Source: PWXP01 sp964487655 (GTDB lineage: Bacteria > Planctomycetota > Planctomycetia > Pirellulales > Thermoguttaceae). From it: DNA of 23,535 nt. The DNA is taken from NCBI GenBank assembly GCA_964487655.1, contig CAZASB010000038.1:1-23535 (forward strand). The letters run 5' to 3'. The notes beneath the pieces are model-generated. The model was given only the letters and a program-made list of their open reading frames with translations, was not told the origin of the DNA and made no database searches. The stretch's first letter is position 1. Every line of letters begins with the position of its first letter. Below, piece by piece: positions 10,495 through 19,170 of this stretch. The translations under genes and the position numbers were made by a program.

Positions 10495-12012
10495 ATGGCA
10501 TCAACAGGACGAAAGCTTCGCTGGTATGAGGGACTTAGCAAGTACCAGTGGTGGGTGTTGGTTATCGCAGTGGCGGCATGGATGTTCGACTGCATGGATC
10601 AACGGCTATTCGTCCTTTCCAGGGCACCGGCCGTGAAAGAACTTGTCGGCTGGCCGGAGCGACAGGTGGCACTCCGCCCCGACGTGGAGAAAGAGGCCGC
10701 CCGCGAGGTGCAGGAGAAGCTCGACTCCGGCGAGGTGATGGCCGACCAGAAGGACGAGGAAATCAAACGTCATGTACGGGAGAAATTGACGGCGGTATAC
10801 GACGCGGAGTTCAAACAGAAGGCCGATTCCGTGGGCGATGTCGTTACGGCGATCATGGTGTTTGGGTGGGCCGTGGGGGGCCTGTTCTTCGGCATCTACG
10901 GCGACCGGCTTGGACGGGTCAAGACGCTCGCGATCACGATCGCCATCTACTCGGTGTTCACGGGGCTGTCGGGACTGTCGGTCGGACTTATCGATTTCTG
11001 CCTCTATCGCTTCCTGGTAGGGTGCGGAATAGGCGGCGCCTTTGCCACTGCGGCGACACTCGTAGCCGAGACCATGCCCGATCGCTCCCGAGCAACGGCC
11101 CTGGGAATCTTCCAGGCACTCTCGGCGTTGGGCAACATCACAGGTTCGTTCATCGCCCGATTCATCGTTTCACCCGACATCAATACCAATTTATTTGGAG
11201 TCCTGGGTGAACACGACGTATCCGGATGGCGGATTCTAATGTTGATAGGCGTTGTGCCCGCCCTCCTGGTAGCTCTGATCATGCGAACGATCAAGGAGCC
11301 CGAGGCTTGGCACGAGGCTCGTAGGACTGCCTTGGACAACGTTGACCGACAACTCGGCGATATCAAGAGCCTGTTCGGTACGCCTCGCTGGCGTCGAAAC
11401 ACCCTAGTGGGGCTCGCGCTGGCCGTGGTGGGCGTGATCGGCCTCTGGGGCGTGGGCTTCTACTCCCCCGAACTGATCGGCGAAGCGCTCAAAGACCTTC
11501 CCGTGCAAGAGCAGAGTAACGTCAAGGCCATGGGGACGCTGCTACAGGACGTGGGCGCCGCGCTGGGTATGCTGACGTTTACCTATGTCGCCACGCACAT
11601 GGGTCGAAAAATCGCCTTCGGTGGATGCATGATCTTCTGCTGGGTAGTCGTCTCGGGCGTCTTTCTGTTCCTTGACTCGGCTTGGCAGGCGTATGTGATG
11701 CTGCCCATCTTGGGCTTTGCCACGCTCAGCCTCTTCGGTGGATACTCGATCTACTTCCCCGAGCTTTACCCAACGCGACTGCGGGCGACGGGTACCGGAT
11801 TCTGCTACAACGTAGGCCGCGTGGTCGCGGCGGCTGTCATCCTGTTCAGAATCCCGATTCGCGACGCGTTCGCCGCCGCCGGCTTTACCGAGATATTCCG
11901 TAGCGTCTCGGTCGCGCTGGCCAGCGTCTATCTGCTCGGGTTGCTCGTGCTGATCTGGGCGCCAGAGACAAAAGACAAGCCGCTCCCGACCGACGACGAC
12001 CTGGAGGAGTAG
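10495..12012 (+). CDS. MFS transporter, sugar-porter-like
   Basis: 505 residues from the third of three consecutive ATGs (10489, 10492, 10495), chosen because AGGAG is then 7 nt upstream; a TTG at 10468 has no such site. About twelve hydrophobic helices are visible. Helix 1 (19-41) contains WMFDCMDQRLFVL. GDRLGRVKT (136-144) is the MFS motif A between helices 2 and 3. FPELYPTRLRATGTGF (about 422-437) is the conserved PELYPT.lRa segment of sugar and organic-acid porters. An unusual charged stretch of roughly 70 residues (42-112), rich in Glu/Lys/Arg, separates helices 1 and 2. The next gene on the same strand starts 103 nt downstream, so joint expression with the DUF4838 gene is likely. The substrate is unknown; a mono- or disaccharide or uronate fits the neighbours. 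Confidence 0.9.
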   Translation: MASTGRKLRWYEGLSKYQWWVLVIAVAAWMFDCMDQRLFVLSRAPAVKELVGWPERQVALRPDVEKEAAREVQEKLDSGEVMADQKDEEIKRHVREKLTAVYDAEFKQKADSVGDVVTAIMVFGWAVGGLFFGIYGDRLGRVKTLAITIAIYSVFTGLSGLSVGLIDFCLYRFLVGCGIGGAFATAATLVAETMPDRSRATALGIFQALSALGNITGSFIARFIVSPDINTNLFGVLGEHDVSGWRILMLIGVVPALLVALIMRTIKEPEAWHEARRTALDNVDRQLGDIKSLFGTPRWRRNTLVGLALAVVGVIGLWGVGFYSPELIGEALKDLPVQEQSNVKAMGTLLQDVGAALGMLTFTYVATHMGRKIAFGGCMIFCWVVVSGVFLFLDSAWQAYVMLPILGFATLSLFGGYSIYFPELYPTRLRATGTGFCYNVGRVVAAAVILFRIPIRDAFAAAGFTEIFRSVSVALASVYLLGLLVLIWAPETKDKPLPTDDDLEE

Positions 12013-12055
12013 AAGAAGCTGAACCTGGCTCTCGAAAGGCCAGCAAAACAAAACA

Positions 12056-12085
12056 CCGGTTGAACTCCAGCGCGATGTTCAACGG
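12056..12085. promoter_or_regulatory. Hairpin between MFS and DUF4838 genes
   Basis: CCG-TTGAAC (12056-12065, with one bulged G at 12059) pairs with GTTCAA-CGG (12077-12085) around an 11-nt loop. It sits in the 103-nt gap between two same-strand genes. It may be a processing site, attenuator or repressor site; no T-run follows. Confidence 0.4.
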
Positions 12086-12115
12086 CTTGCACTCCAATTC
12101 CGAGAAAGCCACGCC

Positions 12116-14359
12116 ATGAAACGACCCCTGATTGTATTGTTCGGTCTGCTTTTTCTACAGGCCCCGTTGTATTCCGCCGAACTGACGAAGGACGGCACGA
12201 CCGGTTGGACAATTGTCCTGCCTGACGAATCAACCATTGTCGAGAAGACCGCTGCACGCGAACTGTCCGAGCATCTGAAGCTTGTTACTGGCGCCGATTT
12301 CCAGACAATCGCCGAAAAAGACGTGCCCGCCGGCGGGCAGTCGCTGATTTTCATCGGCAATACGGCAAAGGCGCCGCAGAAGGACTACGCGTTCGACGAA
12401 ATCCTGATCAAGATGGACGACGGCAACCTGATTCTCGCTGGGCACGAGAAGCGAGGCTGCCTGTACGCGGTCTATTCATTCCTGCAGGACATCGTTGGCG
12501 TTCGCTGGTGGACGCCCGAAGATACGTTCGTGCCGAAGAAGCCGACGCTTGTCGTGCCCGACGACCTGGCCGTTTCCTATGCGCCACAGATGATCTCGCG
12601 CGAGATGTACCATCGCGGCGCTCAGCCGACCGTATTCTCCGCTCGCATGAAGGGCAACGGGTTCCTGACCCCGGAATACGGCGGCGGCGTCCGAATCATC
12701 AATTTCGTCCATTCGTTCTATAAGTACCTTCCGCCGGAAAAGTACTTCGATGCCCATCCAGATTGGTACTCGGAAATCGACGGCAAACGGCGGCACGAAC
12801 GCGCGCAGCTCTGCCTGACCAACGAAGAGATGATCGCGGAGTTGACCAACAATGTCCTGGAAACGCTGCGGAAGCATCCCGATGCAAAGATAATCGACAT
12901 TTCCCAAAACGACTGGTACGGCTTCTGCACGTGCGAGAAATGCAAGGCCATGGACGACGCGGAAGGAAGCCACGCAGGTACGCTTGTTTTCATGCTCAAT
13001 AAAGTGGCCGAGGCGGTCGAAAAGGAGTTTCCGAACGTTCTGGTCGAATCGCTGGCATACCAGTATACGCGTAAGCCACCGAAAACGATCAAGCCTCGTG
13101 ACAATGTGCTGATTCGCCTTTGCACGATCGAGTGTTCCTATATCCAGCCGCTTGACGGCGAGCAGAACCAGACGTTCGCCGCCGATATGGAAGGCTGGAG
13201 CAAGCTGGCGAAATACCTATTCGTCTGGGACTACACGACCAACTACAACGACTACCTCGGTCCGCACCCAAACCTGCGGGTTCTTGTCCCGAACGTTCGC
13301 TATTTCGTCAAGCATGGCGCCATCGGGCTGTTTGAGGAGGGAGAGGGTGACGACTTTTGCGAACTGAAGAATTGGCTGCTCTTGCGCGTCATGTGGGAAC
13401 CGCGCCTAGATGCAGACGAACTGATTGACGAGTTTCTCCGGGGCTATTATGGTGACGCGGTCGCCCCACTTCTGAAGCGATACTGGGATGTTCTGATTGC
13501 GCAGGCGGAGAAGGAGAATATCTACCTCGGCTGCTTCGGTATGAACTCGGCCAAGTGGCTTGACCTGGGCGCCTTGAATCAGGTGACCGAAATCATGAAC
13601 AAGGCGGTCGAGACGGCCACGACGGTCTACGGTCCCGATTCCGACGAACTGCGACGACTGCGGAAGTCGAAGATGGGCGTCGACCACGTCTGGCTGAGCC
13701 GATACTATCCACTTCGCTGCGAAGCACGCGAGAAGAATCTGTCGTTCCTTGGGCCGAAAGACCCGTTGGAGGCGGCCGACGAGTTCACGCGGCTCTGTAC
13801 GCGGTTCAAGACGAAGGCAGCGGTTATTTCCCAGGAGAAGAACTTCGACATGTACCTCGAAGGGCTGAAGGCAGGCTTCTTGGCGCAGAAGAATCCGCCG
13901 GACATTTGCAAGGATGTCCCGGAAGACGGTTGGGTCGTTTTCGACGCAATGGCGTTCAATAACGTCCACGATGCGGCGACCATTGTCGACGACGCGGAAG
14001 GCTGGAACGGCAAGAGCGTGCGTATGGGAACAAAGGTTGACTGGAATACCAACTTTACCCCGCCGGTTCGCGGGAAGTACCGCATTCTTGCATCGCTGCG
14101 ATGCGAGGGAACGATCAAGGAAGGCCGACTTGGCTCCTGGGGAGTCTACGACTCGAAGGGCAAGACGTCACTCAAGTCCATAACCCTCCAGGCAAAGGAT
14201 TTCACCACGGAAGATGGATCGTTCGACCAGAAGTTCCGCTGGATTGATCTGGGGCCTGTCGACTTCGTCGCCGGCGCGTACTTCTGGTTCGCCCACGGAC
14301 ACAGCCCCGAATTGGACGCGATCTTTGTCGATCGCGTCGTGCTCATCGCGGCGGAGTAG
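12116..14359 (+). CDS. Secreted DUF4838 glycosidase-like protein
   Basis: 747 residues. The N-terminus MKRPLIVLFGLLF...YSA is a Sec signal peptide, cut near residue 21. Residues about 25-140 resemble the alpha-glucuronidase/hexosaminidase N-terminal domain: AARELSEHL near the start and GCLYAVYSFLQDIVGVRWW at about 114-132. The following domain (about 165-480) matches DUF4838 (PF16126): SQNDWYGFCTCEKC at 263-276, LVFMLNKVAEAVEKEFP, and an acidic EEGEGDD near 405, in TIM-barrel style. The C-terminal third (about 610-747) looks like a beta-rich carbohydrate-binding or discoidin-like module. Members occur in polysaccharide loci, but I know of no firmly established reaction; a retaining or inverting glycosidase on uronic or amino sugars is a reasonable guess. 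It follows the MFS gene and converges on the lyase gene with only 18 nt between stops. Confidence 0.85.
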   Translation: MKRPLIVLFGLLFLQAPLYSAELTKDGTTGWTIVLPDESTIVEKTAARELSEHLKLVTGADFQTIAEKDVPAGGQSLIFIGNTAKAPQKDYAFDEILIKMDDGNLILAGHEKRGCLYAVYSFLQDIVGVRWWTPEDTFVPKKPTLVVPDDLAVSYAPQMISREMYHRGAQPTVFSARMKGNGFLTPEYGGGVRIINFVHSFYKYLPPEKYFDAHPDWYSEIDGKRRHERAQLCLTNEEMIAELTNNVLETLRKHPDAKIIDISQNDWYGFCTCEKCKAMDDAEGSHAGTLVFMLNKVAEAVEKEFPNVLVESLAYQYTRKPPKTIKPRDNVLIRLCTIECSYIQPLDGEQNQTFAADMEGWSKLAKYLFVWDYTTNYNDYLGPHPNLRVLVPNVRYFVKHGAIGLFEEGEGDDFCELKNWLLLRVMWEPRLDADELIDEFLRGYYGDAVAPLLKRYWDVLIAQAEKENIYLGCFGMNSAKWLDLGALNQVTEIMNKAVETATTVYGPDSDELRRLRKSKMGVDHVWLSRYYPLRCEAREKNLSFLGPKDPLEAADEFTRLCTRFKTKAAVISQEKNFDMYLEGLKAGFLAQKNPPDICKDVPEDGWVVFDAMAFNNVHDAATIVDDAEGWNGKSVRMGTKVDWNTNFTPPVRGKYRILASLRCEGTIKEGRLGSWGVYDSKGKTSLKSITLQAKDFTTEDGSFDQKFRWIDLGPVDFVAGAYFWFAHGHSPELDAIFVDRVVLIAAE

Positions 14360-14377
14360 AGTGCTGAACAACGTGAA

Positions 14378-17254
14378 TCATTCCGCTCCGCGGCGTTGCC
14401 AACTCACGGTCGGAATGAACTCCCAGCTATCGCCTGCCCGGGCCTCGACGCCGACCCCGCCTGACTTGGTGTAGAGTCGCACGAGGTTTCCGTCTGGCTC
14501 CACACGGCGAATCGGATAGGCACGGCGCAACGCCCCGTCCTCAACGAACACCGTCTGACCGACCAGGCTGGCCGGACTGGGCAATTCGCCCTCGACGGTG
14601 AACCATGACTCGCCCTGCGATCCCGCCACGCCGACCAGTTTGCCGCGGTACTCGCCGTGCAGGCAAGATAGGCTCGCGTCAGCCAGCGCCAGGCGCGTGC
14701 CGCCGAACAGCGCTGCATCGGTAGGCTTTGTCTCCGCTGTCAGCACCACGGCGATTCGGCCATCGGTGGCCAACTCGCCTACCACAGTCGACAGTTTGAC
14801 TGGCTCGGGCTCCAGCATGGACATGAGCACGTCGGTCCCAACCACCGTTTCCACCTCGATCGCCACGGCGTGAGGGGGCGCACTCGACGGAAGCGGTAGA
14901 CAACGTACGCCTTTGACCAGGGGACGAGCCGTCGGCTCGCCGACGAAGACAGAGATGAACTGGCTGAGGTGACCACCGTCGATGGTGCGGATTACGTAGG
15001 GGAGCGTTGCGCCGCGATCGCTGTTACGATGGTCGCGCTGGCCCCAACCGTCGCCGAGGGTAACCGTTTCACCTTGGATACCCGGCGAAAAGGCCGTGAA
15101 TCGGTAGTCCTTGCCCAAGTGCCAGGCGATGTGCCATGGTGTGTCGCCCGACGATTGGCGTACATTCTTCAGTTCCACGGGCAATGCATCTCCCGCAACC
15201 GCGCCGAGGTTGAGTCCGTGGGTCTCGAATTCGTTGCCCGGACCGTGAAAGACGTATTGGCGCCGGGCGTCGGCCCGAACCCGGAAAATATCCACCAGAT
15301 AAGAACCTGCTTCACCATGGTCGACCTGGATGCATGTGCGGCGATAGAGCGAAGCTTTCTCGTAGGCCAGCGAGGAAGCTTCGGCTATCTTGGCACGCGG
15401 AGTCACCGCGAAGAGGTGGAAGCTTCCGCCGCGGCCTTTGGTCCGCTGCTCTTTTCCATCAATCATTACGAGGTTGTGGGCACCGGAACGCACTGTCTCT
15501 TTCTTATCGGGATGGTCCCAGAGATAGCCGAGATCCGGAAGCAATTCCCGGCCGTCTTTCCAATAGTATAGATTGAGGCTATCGAGGTGGTGATGGCCGC
15601 CCCAGTCGCTGGCATTGAGCAGTGCGAGGCTTGATCGACCGGTCGGTCCCGTACGAAGATAGCCTTGGGCAAGGAAGGGAAACACAACGTCGGGGAGCAC
15701 AAACTCCGGCGCGACGCGCGATTCCAATCCGGGCTCGCGCAGGAACATGGCGCGCTCATTCCCGCCTGCGGCAAGGTTCCCGCCAGCCGATTCCTTGAGA
15801 AAAGCAATGTGCTCGTCCGTGGGGTAGGCAATCGCGATTAACTCGGCAAAGGACGAGCTGATTGAAGTCGTGCGATAAGAGTCGGCAGCGGGCGGGTGGC
15901 GCAGGTCGCCCTGAAGGGTCCAGATCAGGCTCTGCCAGCAATCGCCGTAACGCGTATCGCGGAAGGAGTCGAACCGATCGAGGCGTTGGCCGTCCGGGCC
16001 GATGTAGTTCTTGGGGTCTGAGTACCCGCGCAGCACCAGCGCAAGATTTTGGATGCCGCCCATGGTCATCAAAGCGTAGGCGGACGACTCGGAGGTTCCA
16101 CCGTCGGGCAGGAACCAGCCGTCCACGGTGTTCTGGAAACCCTCCAGCCCGAATCGTACCAGGCCGGGATGGCCAACACACATCCCTACCATGGCCGCGC
16201 CTGCCCGATTTCCCACCGATTTATTGTTAATCGCCGGATCGCATACCGCCAGGTAGACGCTCTCCAGGAGCACATCACGCTCAATGCAAATACGCTCATC
16301 ATCCGAGTAAACGATCGTATCGCCATCGCGGGCCGAGCACGTCAGATCGTAGGCCTGAGCAACCTGACACACCCAGTGCCCGTCCATTCCGGATGTGCCG
16401 ACGCGACTGGCGGCCCAATAGCCGGCATAAACCTTTCGGTCAGGCTTGTTCGGTGGATACACGAGTTCATCCTGCGGTAGATCGCTGATCCGTTCGGCAG
16501 CCACGTGCGGATCGGTGTCGGCGTATTCGCCGTAGCCGTATCCGGCGCGCACCAAGTACTTCGGCAGCACCTCGGCGAAGCGCAGGAGGATCACCTTGGC
16601 CGCACGGGCATATTTCGGGTCCTCGGTCAGTGCGTAGCTCAGACCGAGAACGTGCAATTGGCCGGTGACGTGGCCTAGCTTGCGTGCCCGAATGATGCCG
16701 GAAATACTCGGCCGAGCTTGGGCATAGCCGTGGCAGCGAAAAGGCTCGCCACCGATGAAGCCGAAACGTTGCTCCGGATCCCACTTACTTTGAAGAACGA
16801 TACTCTCGGGAAACTCATCATTGGGGAAGATCGTCTTGCACGCGCTGCATGTCAGTTGATCGGGCTTTCCGGCCGACCACGTCCACTGCCCGTTCGGATG
16901 CCAGGCCAAGCCCTTGGCCCGGCAGGCGGGGCAAGGCCCGACACAACCCGGCGTGGTCCGCTCGACCATCTGAGCCAGGTAGTCTTCGGTGATTTGCTCA
17001 CAGATGCGGTCAGCATTCTTACGCAAGCTGGCAAGGTATTTTTGCGCCCAGGCGTAGCGTTCGATGTTCCGCCTAGCGCGCGCAAGATCAGCTTCCTTGA
17101 TCGCCGCGGCCGGATGATACACATGGCTACGATAGGTTTGCCAATCGGACCAGTCGGTAGGCCCCTTGCCCTGGGCCAACGCAGTGTTGGCGGCTCCCGA
17201 GAACAATATGCACAACACTACGGGCCGCAGGGACGAAGGGACGCTCAACCGCAT
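14378..17254 (-). CDS. Secreted heparinase II/III-like polysaccharide lyase
   Basis: 958 residues with a Sec signal peptide (cleavage near residue 28, after ALAQ). Residues about 190-500 form the alpha-helical toroid, including NNKSVGNRAG (343-352), which supplies the charge-neutralising Asn, and DGGTSESSAYALM (384-396) with a candidate catalytic Tyr. The heparinase II/III beta domain holds WGGHHHLDSLNLYYW (551-565) and ETVRSGAHNLVMIDG (586-600), the usual His and substrate segments. Such enzymes cleave uronate-containing polymers (heparin, alginate, other uronans) by beta-elimination outside the cytoplasm. It is longer than many relatives (600-800). Near the N-terminus C108-P-A-C111 and C136-S-A-C139 form a zinc-ribbon-like pair. 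ATG 17254 has AGGTGG about 8 nt upstream. It lies 64 nt after the Gfo/Idh gene. The exact polymer cannot be told from sequence. Confidence 0.88.
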   Translation of the reverse strand: MRLSVPSSLRPVVLCILFSGAANTALAQGKGPTDWSDWQTYRSHVYHPAAAIKEADLARARRNIERYAWAQKYLASLRKNADRICEQITEDYLAQMVERTTPGCVGPCPACRAKGLAWHPNGQWTWSAGKPDQLTCSACKTIFPNDEFPESIVLQSKWDPEQRFGFIGGEPFRCHGYAQARPSISGIIRARKLGHVTGQLHVLGLSYALTEDPKYARAAKVILLRFAEVLPKYLVRAGYGYGEYADTDPHVAAERISDLPQDELVYPPNKPDRKVYAGYWAASRVGTSGMDGHWVCQVAQAYDLTCSARDGDTIVYSDDERICIERDVLLESVYLAVCDPAINNKSVGNRAGAAMVGMCVGHPGLVRFGLEGFQNTVDGWFLPDGGTSESSAYALMTMGGIQNLALVLRGYSDPKNYIGPDGQRLDRFDSFRDTRYGDCWQSLIWTLQGDLRHPPAADSYRTTSISSSFAELIAIAYPTDEHIAFLKESAGGNLAAGGNERAMFLREPGLESRVAPEFVLPDVVFPFLAQGYLRTGPTGRSSLALLNASDWGGHHHLDSLNLYYWKDGRELLPDLGYLWDHPDKKETVRSGAHNLVMIDGKEQRTKGRGGSFHLFAVTPRAKIAEASSLAYEKASLYRRTCIQVDHGEAGSYLVDIFRVRADARRQYVFHGPGNEFETHGLNLGAVAGDALPVELKNVRQSSGDTPWHIAWHLGKDYRFTAFSPGIQGETVTLGDGWGQRDHRNSDRGATLPYVIRTIDGGHLSQFISVFVGEPTARPLVKGVRCLPLPSSAPPHAVAIEVETVVGTDVLMSMLEPEPVKLSTVVGELATDGRIAVVLTAETKPTDAALFGGTRLALADASLSCLHGEYRGKLVGVAGSQGESWFTVEGELPSPASLVGQTVFVEDGALRRAYPIRRVEPDGNLVRLYTKSGGVGVEARAGDSWEFIPTVSWQRRGAE

Positions 17255-17273
17255 ATCTTTTCCACCTGTGGTT

Positions 17274-17302
17274 CTGATTTCAAAATCAGGAGATTCCGGA
17301 AT
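17274..17302. promoter_or_regulatory. Paired palindromes between oxidoreductase and lyase genes
   Basis: CTGATTT-CA-AAATCAG (17274-17289) and the perfect palindrome ATTCCGGAAT (17293-17302) lie side by side in the 64-nt gap, upstream of the lyase start. Their spacing and symmetry suggest a dimeric regulator site rather than a terminator, because the first has a loop of only 2 nt and no T-run follows. Confidence 0.4.
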
Positions 17303-17318
17303 TTCAGGAAGGCAAAGC

Positions 17319-18572
17319 CTATCCCTCGCAGATCTCGCGTTTTTGCGGATCGAAAATCTGCCGCTTGCCGGTATCCATGGCCAGGGTGCCCATAATGACC
17401 GGGACGGAATGGTAGTAACCGGCCTCGATCGGCGCGTTGGTCGTCTTGCGCGTGCGCAGGCATTGCAGCCAGTCCAGGTAGTGGTCGGAAATCTCGACCG
17501 ACTCGACGGGCGTCTCCTCCTTGGGTAACTCGGTGGGCTTGATGGCCCCGGTCGCCGAATAGGTGGGGCTCCGCCAGTTGGTCAAGTCCATGGTCCCCAG
17601 GTCGCCGTAAATCTTATGAACGCTGCCGCTCGAATTGCCGAAGTTCGTCGAGTAGTGAACCATGAAGTCTTCGGGATAAATCCAGGTGGCTTCGCAATGG
17701 TCCGGGCAGGTGAAGCCCTCGTCCTTCCAGGTGAAGGTGCCTCCCTGCGCCACACAACTCAACGGAAGCGTCGTGCCGACGATGTAGTTGTACAGGTCGA
17801 TGAAATGGCACCCCAAGTTCGCGATGGGGCCATCGGTAAACTCGCGGTAGCCGTACCAGCCGGTCAATAGCTTGGGGTCGAAGTCCCGCATCGGCCGGTC
17901 GCCAAGGAACTCCTTCCAGTCCACGTCTTCGGCCTTCAGCTCCTCGGCCCGCTGCATCCAGGAGTACCAATACGGCTTGCCGCCATTACGGCACTGTTCG
18001 ATGCGCGATACCTTGCCGATGGCGCCCGATTCGAAAAACTTCTTGCAGCCGGCGCTAGTCTCATAGCTGCGCACCTGGGTCCCCATCTGGACCACTTGAG
18101 GGCTGGCCTTGACCAGATCGAAAACGCGATTGAGAGTGGCCATGTCCATGGCCAGCGGCTTTTCGACGTAGGCGTCCTTCTTCGCCTTGATGGCGGCTTC
18201 CAAGTGCAGGCAGTGGAGGTGGTCGGGCGAGGCGATCATCACGGCGTCGACGTCGTCCAGGGCCAAGACATCGCAATAGGAGACGAACTGCCGTGCCGGC
18301 CGGCCGTACCACTCCTCGGCCCGAGCGGCGGCCCGCTCGCGGCGCTGACGCCACGGATCGCTTACCGCGGTGAACTCGACGTTCTGCTCCTTATCGAAAG
18401 GATGAACGCCGTTCATGTGGGCGTTGTAGCCGCGCCCGCCACAACCGATCAGCCCCAGCGAGATACGCTCGTTGGCGCCTGCGATCTTGGCATAGCTGGT
18501 GGCGGTAAAGGCCAGGGCGGCCCCGGCCGAAGCCGTCTTGATGAATTGCCGACGTGAAGCGGGAAACGTCAT
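17319..18572 (-). CDS. Tat-exported Gfo/Idh/MocA family oxidoreductase
   Basis: 417 residues from ATG 18572, which has GGAGA 7 nt upstream and begins with the Tat signal SRRQFIKTASAGAALA (6-21). Residues about 37-160 are the NAD(P)-binding Rossmann domain: ISLGLIGCGGRGYNAH (37-52), SDP near 71, DAVMIASPDHLH (109-120) and the family signature EKPLAMD (137-143). Residues about 165-417 form the substrate domain with GCHFIDLYNYIVG (254-266), holding the usual catalytic Asp/His positions. Relatives oxidise or reduce sugar hydroxyls, and several exported ones keep a tightly bound cofactor and act as glycoside or sugar 3-dehydrogenases or redox glycosidases. It precedes the lyase gene on the same strand by 64 nt. 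Planctomycetes carry many paralogues, so the substrate cannot be assigned. Confidence 0.93.
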   Translation of the reverse strand: MTFPASRRQFIKTASAGAALAFTATSYAKIAGANERISLGLIGCGGRGYNAHMNGVHPFDKEQNVEFTAVSDPWRQRRERAAARAEEWYGRPARQFVSYCDVLALDDVDAVMIASPDHLHCLHLEAAIKAKKDAYVEKPLAMDMATLNRVFDLVKASPQVVQMGTQVRSYETSAGCKKFFESGAIGKVSRIEQCRNGGKPYWYSWMQRAEELKAEDVDWKEFLGDRPMRDFDPKLLTGWYGYREFTDGPIANLGCHFIDLYNYIVGTTLPLSCVAQGGTFTWKDEGFTCPDHCEATWIYPEDFMVHYSTNFGNSSGSVHKIYGDLGTMDLTNWRSPTYSATGAIKPTELPKEETPVESVEISDHYLDWLQCLRTRKTTNAPIEAGYYHSVPVIMGTLAMDTGKRQIFDPQKREICEG

Positions 18573-19118
18573 GATTGTGTCTCCGGTAGGTAATGTAGCT
18601 GGTATGAACGGCAACGGCTGGAAACCGTTTAGCCGATGATGCCTATTGTAAGCTGGGCGCGACCGACAAAGCAACCTCCACGCCCTACCCCCTCGGAGAA
18701 CTGCAAGAAGCATGGAATGGGAGGGCGAAGCTCCTGCTGAGCCTTATCCGGCTGTACGTTGCGAACCGATTGACGGCCACGGTCGCGGCGTGACAAGTGA
18801 TGGACGACGATTCGATAACGCCCCCAGCCCAGAATCGGAATGTCGGTCGCCCAGGTCGCGGCTATCCTGGAGCCATGCTCGGGCCCTCGCATCGCCTGGA
18901 TCGGTGAGGACGCGATGCTTCGCGCTCGGTTCGACGAATCGGGCAGAACTCTGTCCTATGCAGTGATCGGCTGGCCGGATACTCAGCAGGTATTGGACCT
19001 GCAGCATCACGGCCGTTCGTTATCATGCATGGCGGCGAGCAAAGCACCACCAAGCCATTGCGTCATCTCGCCGGCCAAGTGCGCAGTCCCAGAGCATGCA
19101 CCGCTTCCTGGAGATTTT
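18573..19118. other. Intergenic region, oxidoreductase / toxin-antitoxin
   Basis: About 550 bp without a gene I can support. It contains the imperfect palindrome at 18724-18743. Overlapping frames on both strands in 18740-19240 lack ribosome sites and recognisable motifs. It may be decayed sequence or repeat accumulation beside the toxin-antitoxin cassette. Confidence 0.35.
18724..18743. repeat. Short imperfect palindrome, interspersed-repeat type
   Basis: GGC-GA-AGC-TCCT-GCT-GA-GCC folds into a stem with GGC/GCC and AGC/GCT pairs separated by a tandem G-A/A-G mismatch, which is often stable in RNA and DNA. In one frame it encodes GEAPAEP, a string I recall recurring in hypothetical proteins of planctomycetes, which would make it a genome-wide intergenic repeat. 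That recollection needs a search. Confidence 0.45.
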
Positions 19119-19162
19119 ACCGCTTCAAACGCGGTTGACGCCCTGGCGAGACGGACTATAAT
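19119..19162 (+). promoter_or_regulatory. Toxin-antitoxin promoter and possible operator
   Basis: TTGACG (19135-19140), a 16-nt spacer and a perfect TATAAT (19157-19162) make the best promoter in the window. The expected start of transcription (about 19168-19170) is only one to three bases before the toxin ATG at 19171. ACCGC-N7-GCGGT (19119-19135) abuts the -35, and AGAC/GTCT half-sites (19149-19152, 19167-19170) flank the -10; either could bind the antitoxin for autorepression. Confidence 0.65.
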
Positions 19163-19170
19163 TCTGGTCT

